The notes under the pieces: generated by a model
What the model was told of the DNA's origin: nothing
The model's input: only the letters and a program-made list of their open reading frames with translations
Database searches by the model: none
Source: JBMYQA01 sp049600855
Lineage (GTDB): Bacteria > Bacteroidota > Bacteroidia > Cytophagales > Flammeovirgaceae
Assembly (NCBI GenBank): GCA_049600855.1
Contig: JBMYQA010000178.1
Coordinates: 1 to 12,212 of the forward strand
DNA length: 12,212 bases
Reading direction: 5' to 3'
Shown here: piece by piece, positions 7,783-12,212 of the stretch
Layout: every line of letters starts with the position of its first letter
Position numbering within the stretch: the stretch's first letter is position 1
Position numbers and translations under genes: made by a program

Positions 7783-8337
7783 GTGAAATCATCTGAGCAA
7801 ACAGATAGAGAATTAATCAAAGGTTGCCGCAAAGGTAAACCCAAGGCACAAGAAATGCTTTATCGTAAGTATTATGGTTATGCTATGGGTATTGCCCTAC
7901 GCTACGCACCCTCTCGAGAAGAGGCTAGTGAAATTTTGAATGACAGCTTCTTGAAAGTGTTTCAATCGGTAGAAAACTTCGATTTAGAGAAGAGTTTTAA
8001 ACCTTGGCTTGGTAGGATAGTTGTAAATACTGCCATTAGCAAATTTCGATCAGAAAAGAAGCACATGTATCAATCGGAAATTGAAGAAGCTCATCAAGTC
8101 AGGTTAGATGAAGATATACTTGATTGTATGGCAGCAGAAGAAATTATTCGGTTGTTACAGCTTCTACCAGACATTTACAGAATCACATTTAACTTATATG
8201 AGTTGGAAGGCTATTCCCACAAGGAAATCGCAGGTCAACTCGGCATCTCAGAAGGCACCTCACGGTCTAACCTTTCGAGAGCCAAATCCAAATTACAGAA
8301 ACTGGTCAATGAGCATTATCGTTATGAACGAGCGTAA
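7783..8337 (+). CDS. ECF-type RNA polymerase sigma factor (sigma-70 family)
   Basis: Alternative sigma factor of 184 aa that would direct RNA polymerase to a small regulon, probably envelope genes. Region 2 spans about residues 24-91: LYRKYYGYAMGIALRYAPSR, then the -10-recognition part EASEILNDSFLKVFQSV and KPWLGRIVVNTAISKFR. A short acidic linker leads to region 4 (about 122-172) with the helix-turn-helix LEGYSHKEIAGQLGISEGT. Regions 1 and 3 are absent, as usual for ECF factors. The start is GTG 7783: an in-frame TGA lies directly before it, and the next ATG (codon 25) would remove the conserved ELIKGCRKG segment. The last 14 bases overlap the next gene, implying translational coupling with the putative anti-sigma protein. 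Confidence 0.9.
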   Translation: MKSSEQTDRELIKGCRKGKPKAQEMLYRKYYGYAMGIALRYAPSREEASEILNDSFLKVFQSVENFDLEKSFKPWLGRIVVNTAISKFRSEKKHMYQSEIEEAHQVRLDEDILDCMAAEEIIRLLQLLPDIYRITFNLYELEGYSHKEIAGQLGISEGTSRSNLSRAKSKLQKLVNEHYRYERA

Positions 8338-9475
8338 TTATAAAAATAACTTGAGAAACTTCGAGGCGAGCTTCGAACCTCAAGATTGGGAAGCGATGCA
8401 AGAGAAATTGAATGCAAGTGCTGCACCTTTTACCAAAAGGTCTGGTCTTATGTTCTTGCCGCTCTTTGAACGCAAAAACTTGAAATATGCTGCTGCTTGG
8501 CTATTACTCATTTGCGCCTTTGCCGCATCAAGCAATTGGTTTTTCAACCACCTCAATTCAAATGAAATTACGCATAGCGAAGGCATTCTAGATAAACACA
8601 AAGAGCAAATTACTACTCATTCCAACGATAAAACACTAGACAATAGTACAAATACCGTAGAATCGGGGAATACATGGTCTAATGATACTTCTAATAAAGA
8701 TCAATTAATAGCTCAACATCAATCTAATACCGTTTATCAATCCACAAATTCTAATACAACAGCACATGAAGCTTCAGTAGTTTATACTGAGTACACACAC
8801 GAAACACTAGCTACATCACCTGTTAATGACTTGATTGTTTCTGAACTAGAAAAAGCATCCATTAATCTTGTTCAAGGATTAAACGCTGCTGATCAGGTCA
8901 ATATTTCGGCGATTCATCCTGAAGAAAAGAAAAAGGTGAAGTTTAAGCCACAGATAATCAGCAGATTAAGCATGGGAGTCGCTCATAAAAACCAAGCACC
9001 TGAAGGAAGTAAAAACACTCCTATGATCATGGTAGCTAGCGATGTTAAGGTGTCAAAAAAGATAGCAGTAGGTGGATACATTGGATGGAATCAGTCAACC
9101 TTTTCGGGCTATCATGTTGAAGCTGAAAAACAAACGCTTTCGGTAGGTACAAGAGGTACTTATTCGGTTCCTTTATCTGATCGTGTAGAAGTTTATGGAG
9201 GTATTCATGCAGGTATGCAATTAAACTTAAATAAAATTACTGGGGAAGACGTTGAACACGCCTCGTTAATTGATGGAAGCAATACCTCTCCTTCTTTTAG
9301 TCAATCTAAATTTTTAGAAAGTCAAGCAAAAGCGGAAAAGTTTGAAGAACACAACTCTACTGTTGGTCCAATCGCTGGTGTGCGTGTTAAAATTAAAGAT
9401 CGCATTGGAGCATTTGTGGAGAGCAGTCCTGGCCTGGCCTTAGTTCAGGCAGGTATTCATGTTCATTTAAAATAA
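8324..9475 (+). CDS. Putative anti-sigma / barrel-like membrane protein coupled to the ECF sigma factor
   Basis: A 383-aa protein with unusual architecture. Residues 1-50 are charged and presumably cytoplasmic (NNLRNFEASFEPQDWEAM), the place where an anti-sigma surface would lie. Residues about 54-75 form one hydrophobic helix (LKYAAAWLLLICAFAASS). Residues about 80-205 are a low-complexity Ser/Thr/Asn/His linker. From about 208 to the end, alternating-residue strands with Gly/aromatic turns (KKIAVGGYIGWNQ, RVEVYGGIHAGMQLNL, GPIAGVRVKIKDRIGAFVE) resemble a small outer-membrane beta-barrel domain, with about eight possible strands. The last residue is Lys, not the aromatic residue usual for barrel insertion. 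Similar proteins next to ECF sigma genes are, to my knowledge, common in Bacteroidota, but the anti-sigma role is inferred from position. ATG 8324 was chosen because upstream codons in this frame lie inside the sigma gene. Confidence 0.65.
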   Translation: MNERNYKNNLRNFEASFEPQDWEAMQEKLNASAAPFTKRSGLMFLPLFERKNLKYAAAWLLLICAFAASSNWFFNHLNSNEITHSEGILDKHKEQITTHSNDKTLDNSTNTVESGNTWSNDTSNKDQLIAQHQSNTVYQSTNSNTTAHEASVVYTEYTHETLATSPVNDLIVSELEKASINLVQGLNAADQVNISAIHPEEKKKVKFKPQIISRLSMGVAHKNQAPEGSKNTPMIMVASDVKVSKKIAVGGYIGWNQSTFSGYHVEAEKQTLSVGTRGTYSVPLSDRVEVYGGIHAGMQLNLNKITGEDVEHASLIDGSNTSPSFSQSKFLESQAKAEKFEEHNSTVGPIAGVRVKIKDRIGAFVESSPGLALVQAGIHVHLK

Positions 9476-9483
9476 CAACCAAT

Positions 9484-9508
9484 CATTAGGCGTTCGTTTG
9501 TCCTAATG
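9484..9508 (+). terminator. Stem-loop after the anti-sigma-like gene
   Basis: CATTAGG (9484-9490) pairs perfectly with CCTAATG (9502-9508) across an 11-base loop, starting nine bases after the stop codon. The position fits a terminator, but no T-run follows, so partial read-through or a processing hairpin is possible. Confidence 0.4.
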
Positions 9509-9651
9509 TTACTCATAAAATAGAGGCGATTAAACCTTATCCAAATCTGGATTACCTTGCCTCATACTGATTAAAATCAACCACATTGACAACTGACGTT
9601 CAGCATTAATTAACGGCTTAAAGTTCCAATTTTTTCATGTAATCTAATGTT

Positions 9652-9670
9652 TGCATTTTCAAAAAATGCA
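9652..9670 (+). promoter_or_regulatory. Perfect 8-bp hairpin upstream of the LVIVD gene
   Basis: TGCATTTT-CAA-AAAATGCA is a perfect 8-bp stem with a three-base loop, ending 46 bases before the ATG at 9717. It could be a 5' leader hairpin, an operator, or the weak stem of a terminator. The AT-rich inner pairs make it only moderately stable. Confidence 0.4.
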
Positions 9671-9685
9671 TCCCTGTAACAACTA

Positions 9686-9701
9686 TGTCAAATTGTCAAA
9701 T
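9686..9701 (+). repeat. Tandem octamer TGTCAAAT x2
   Basis: TGTCAAAT is repeated back to back, ending 15 bases before the LVIVD gene start. It may be a regulator half-site pair or chance in AT-rich DNA. Confidence 0.3.
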
Positions 9702-9716
9702 CATTAATCTCAAATT

Positions 9717-10988
9717 ATGAAACTTTTTATCAGACAAATAGCCCTATTCATTCTCTTTTTAGGCGCATTACAAAGCTGTGAGGACCACTGTGAAGAAACC
9801 GTTACCTATATCCGTTATGATCCTATTTACAAAGGATACGATGCGATTAGAGCTGAGGCTGGTTTTAAAACTGCTCAAGACCTCCATCATCCTGGAAAAA
9901 TATACCTTTATGGGCAATACTTACTCATCAATGAAATCAATGAAGGAATCCATATTTTTGATAATAGTGACCCAAGCAATCCACAAAACTTAGGCTTTTT
10001 CAATCTGCCCGGCAATGTTGATATGGCCGTTAGAAACAACATTCTTTATGCCGATAGTTATATCGACTTGGTAACCATTGATATTAGTGACATTACGAAC
10101 CCTTCTTTGATTAGTCGAACAGAAGAAGTATTTCCTTATGGCTACAATTACCTTGTTTCAGAAAAAGGCATTATTGTAGATTGGACGGAGACGGAAGTAA
10201 CCGAAAAAAGGTCTTGCAGCACCTTTGCAGATGGGCCACAAATCTGGTTATTTGCTGAAGATGCAAGTGCCCATGCGGTATTATCATCCAATTCAAGTGC
10301 CCCCAAAGCTGCCCCACCAACAACAGGTGTAGGAGGTTCTATGGCTCGATTTACCATTGTTAATGATTACCTCTACACCGTTGATCACAGCAACCTAAGA
10401 GTATTTGATTTAGATCAACCTACTCAGCCAAATAATGTCAGCAACCCGCTGATTGATAACTGGGGCATTGAGACGATTTTCCCCTATAATGGAAAACTAT
10501 TCATTGGCTCTCAAAATGGCATGCACATCTATGATTTACAAAGCCCTGAATCCCCTACCCACTTGTCGGAGTTTGAACATGTTACCAGTTGCGACCCTGT
10601 AGTTGTTCAAGGAGATTATGCGTTCGTGACGCTTAGAGGCGGAAGCAATTGTGGTGGTTTCAGCAATCAATTGGATATTATTGACATTAGCAACCCTAGC
10701 AATCCGACCTTGTACAAAACGTATCAAATGCAATCGCCTTTTGGATTAGGAATAGATGGCAACAAGCTGTTTATCTGTGAAGGTACGCATGGGTTAAAAT
10801 ACTTCGACATCACAGACTTAGATGCACTCTCTTTAGAGCAGCATTTCACTGGAGTTGATGCCTATGATGTGATTCCAAATAATGATGTGTTAATCATGAC
10901 TGGACAAGACGGCTTAATGCAGTTTGATTACAGCAGCGCTAACACATTAACTTTAATCAGTACCATTCCTGTTGTGCAAACACAATAA
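9717..10988 (+). CDS. LVIVD-repeat beta-propeller lipoprotein
   Basis: A 423-aa predicted envelope lipoprotein. The hydrophobic leader ends in the lipobox LQSC, giving lipidated Cys21. The mature part is built from LVIVD-type repeats, each a strand pair ending in a xVFDxSxPxxP-like turn. Examples are INEGIHIFDNSDPSNPQ (about 75-90), LVTIDISDITNPS (118-130), NLRVFDLDQPTQP (226-238), GMHIYDLQSPESP (268-280), QLDIIDISNPSNP (318-330) and GLKYFDITDLDA (359-370). About seven blades are countable, so a beta-propeller is likely. An insertion at about 181-208 is Ala/Ser/Pro-rich, and Cys167, Cys292 and Cys312 could form disulphides. Function is unknown for the family; exposed propellers of this kind usually bind proteins or glycans. 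The stop lies 10 bp before the next ATG, indicating an operon. Confidence 0.85.
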   Translation: MKLFIRQIALFILFLGALQSCEDHCEETVTYIRYDPIYKGYDAIRAEAGFKTAQDLHHPGKIYLYGQYLLINEINEGIHIFDNSDPSNPQNLGFFNLPGNVDMAVRNNILYADSYIDLVTIDISDITNPSLISRTEEVFPYGYNYLVSEKGIIVDWTETEVTEKRSCSTFADGPQIWLFAEDASAHAVLSSNSSAPKAAPPTTGVGGSMARFTIVNDYLYTVDHSNLRVFDLDQPTQPNNVSNPLIDNWGIETIFPYNGKLFIGSQNGMHIYDLQSPESPTHLSEFEHVTSCDPVVVQGDYAFVTLRGGSNCGGFSNQLDIIDISNPSNPTLYKTYQMQSPFGLGIDGNKLFICEGTHGLKYFDITDLDALSLEQHFTGVDAYDVIPNNDVLIMTGQDGLMQFDYSSANTLTLISTIPVVQTQ

Positions 10989-10998
10989 TTGCAATATC

Positions 10999-11766
10999 AT
11001 GAGACACTTATTTATAAAAACCTCATTATTTACTTTATGCCTCATATTGAGCCAAGTTAGTTTGGCTCAATATAAGGGCAAAAAGCGCATCAAACTGAAA
11101 AATGGCAGTGCTGTTAGCGGGAAAATCATAACAGTTGATGAGCATAGTGTTAAGCTAGAAACTAAGGATAAAAACGTTTGGGTATTCAATAAAGATGAGA
11201 TTGAGGAAATTACTGCGCTAAAAGGATACACTGCGTGCAAAAAGGGGGTTATTAGCATGAATTCTTTTGGGCTGATGGTAGGACGCTCAGAAGTAGCGAC
11301 TTGGGATTGGTGGGGAGGTGAAAATACCGAGATGCGCACACTTTGGGGATTTACCGCTCAAACATTTAATGGTTATCAATTTAATAAACACCTAGCCTTA
11401 GGGCTTAGCGTAAATTTTGATGCTTACCTCACTGCGGATGCAGATGTTCATTTGCCAATTGCCTTAGGCTCTAGGTGGTTTATGGGCAAAAAATCACAGT
11501 TTTTCTGTGGGCTAGACATTGGCAAAGGCATTCCTTTGGTTGGAAATCGCAACCCTTGGAGTGGAGCTGAACAAAAAGCTACAGGCGGTCTTTTCTTTCA
11601 ACCGAGTATAGGCATGCGTTTGCCTAGCAAAAATGGTAAAGGCATGTTTTTTCAAACTGGCTTTAAAAAACAACAATTCTCATACGAAGAAGAATGGATT
11701 GGTTGGCGTTCGGTAAAAGACCTTACGTATAACCGTTGGTTTTTCAGTTTGGGCACCTTTATATAA
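10999..11766 (+). CDS. Exported protein: Sm-like N-terminal domain plus outer-membrane-barrel-like region
   Basis: A 255-aa protein with a cleavable signal peptide (residues 1-23, cut likely after SLA before Gln24). Residues about 28-75 read RIKLKNGSAVSGKIITVDE and continue through VKLETKDKNVWVFNKDEIEEI. This is the pattern of a small SH3/Sm-like beta barrel in many exported Bacteroidota proteins. From about 85 to the end are amphipathic strands rich in Gly and aromatics (NGYQFNKHLALGLSVNFDAY, PIALGSRWFMGKKSQFF, WFFSLGTFI), consistent with an outer-membrane barrel of about eight to ten strands. The final residues FI fit a barrel end better than those of the anti-sigma-like protein. ATG 10999 is preferred; an in-frame GTG at 10972 would overlap the upstream gene and spoil the signal peptide. 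Function unknown. It probably belongs with the LVIVD lipoprotein. Confidence 0.7.
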   Translation: MRHLFIKTSLFTLCLILSQVSLAQYKGKKRIKLKNGSAVSGKIITVDEHSVKLETKDKNVWVFNKDEIEEITALKGYTACKKGVISMNSFGLMVGRSEVATWDWWGGENTEMRTLWGFTAQTFNGYQFNKHLALGLSVNFDAYLTADADVHLPIALGSRWFMGKKSQFFCGLDIGKGIPLVGNRNPWSGAEQKATGGLFFQPSIGMRLPSKNGKGMFFQTGFKKQQFSYEEEWIGWRSVKDLTYNRWFFSLGTFI

Positions 11767-11801
11767 AACACAAAAACCATATCCTAACTAAATCTAAAAT
11801 C

Positions 11802-12071
11802 ATGAAAATCAAATCCCTTTACCTCGCGATTCCAATTCTTGTACTTTTTGGTTGTGAATTATTTAGTTCAAGTGCAGATCGCTTTCTGCCCGAATTCATT
11901 CAAACTAAAACGGATCATGTTCATACGAGTCTTTCGGGGCAATATCATACTAAACCTAATACGCATGGTAATGCCTTAGATTCACTAAAAGGAAGAACTG
12001 AAAATGTGGAAATCAATGAAATTAACTTCGAAGCAAACTCAGCACATACTGAAACTGCTTGGAGACAATAG
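11802..12071 (+). CDS. Small lipoprotein of unknown function (89 aa)
   Basis: A short exported protein: MKIKSLYLAIPILVLFGC is a type II signal peptide with lipidated Cys18, though Phe at the -2 position is unusual. The 71-residue mature part is polar, rich in Thr, His, Asn and Glu (KTDHVHTSLSGQYHTKPNTH), and looks largely unstructured, ending TAWRQ. No family is recognised. ATG 11802 lies 35 bp after the previous stop, so it is probably the last gene of the operon. Upstream in-frame codons lie within the previous gene and would destroy the signal peptide. Small and without similarity, it remains a tentative gene, but the lipobox makes it more likely real than not. Confidence 0.55.
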   Translation: MKIKSLYLAIPILVLFGCELFSSSADRFLPEFIQTKTDHVHTSLSGQYHTKPNTHGNALDSLKGRTENVEINEINFEANSAHTETAWRQ

Positions 12072-12212
12072 CGTTTGTCACGAATAATACGATAAAAACT
12101 TTCTTATTTTTCCAGAAACTAGACTTAGACATTCATGATCCTTGAAATTATTCTTAAATTATATCTGAAGATGTTATTTATATTAAAATTAATTTCCTTT
12201 TTATTGGACAAA
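12072..12212. other. AT-rich region after the last gene
   Basis: These 141 bases to the window end hold no recognisable gene. CGTTTGTCACGAAT begins at 12072, directly after the stop codon, and resembles the sequence after ectB (see findings). T-rich runs such as ACTTTCTTATTTTTCC (about 12099-12114) could serve as the transcription end, but no solid stem precedes them. Confidence 0.4.

Larger units (their letters stand above)
9476..9716. other. Spacer within the sigma cluster, with two hairpins and a tandem octamer
   Basis: These 241 bp separate the anti-sigma-like gene from the LVIVD lipoprotein gene. They contain a stem-loop just after the upstream stop, a second strong stem-loop 46 bases before the downstream ATG, and a tandem TGTCAAAT pair. 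The arrangement suggests an end of transcription followed by a new promoter or a structured leader. No coding or RNA gene is seen. Confidence 0.5.

Noticed and set aside
8108..8323. Upstream extension of the anti-sigma-like gene
   Set aside because: These codons are the sigma gene read in another frame, with Trp/Cys-rich nonsense; ATG 8324 gives a normal start.
5797..9576. ACTGATTAAA shared between two spacers (5797-5806, 9567-9576)
   Set aside because: A 10-base AT-rich match with no further similarity; probably chance.
11736..11801. Upstream extension of the last small lipoprotein
   Set aside because: It overlaps the previous gene and would place 22 polar residues ahead of the signal peptide.
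1..12212. CRISPR arrays, transposons, tRNA or phage genes
   Set aside because: I saw no regularly spaced repeats, terminal inverted repeats with a transposase, cloverleaf sequences or phage-like proteins.

Overview
The window reads as chromosomal DNA from a low-GC, probably marine or salt-tolerant member of the Bacteroidota. The evidence is the AT-rich intergenic DNA, the lack of Shine-Dalgarno tracts before starts, several short lipoproteins with clear lipoboxes, a 7TM-DISM/SpoIIE-type phosphatase, a Bacteroidota-style ParC, and an ECF sigma factor followed by a barrel-bearing membrane protein. The organism assignment is inference from gene content. I see no tRNA, rRNA, CRISPR array, transposase, integrase or phage gene.

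Left part (2-5510): the 3' part of an EctB-type diaminobutyrate aminotransferase gene (+) is followed by a membrane-anchored SpoIIE/PP2C phosphatase gene (+). The phosphatase loses family similarity right after its TTDGY motif and lacks the C-terminal Asp-Asp metal motif. The likely lost tail can be followed in another frame up to the end of the convergent parC gene (-), which looks intact.

Middle part (5511-7653): a 414-bp AT-rich spacer holds a perfect 17-bp palindrome and a candidate parC promoter element. It is followed by a leftward lipoprotein sugar/sorbosone-dehydrogenase-like beta-propeller and a divergent small lipoprotein gene.

Right part (7783-12071, all +): an ECF sigma factor with a GTG start overlaps by 14 bp a gene for a protein with a short cytoplasmic N-terminus, one membrane helix, a long Ser/Thr/Asn linker and a barrel-like C-terminus. 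After 241 bp with two hairpins come an LVIVD-repeat lipoprotein, an exported protein pairing an Sm-like N-terminal domain with an outer-membrane-barrel-like region, and an 89-aa lipoprotein of unknown function. I infer that these five genes form a cell-envelope signalling module in which the sigma factor responds to the membrane-spanning protein and may drive the downstream envelope genes. This is the most interesting unit here; the decayed phosphatase tail is the second.
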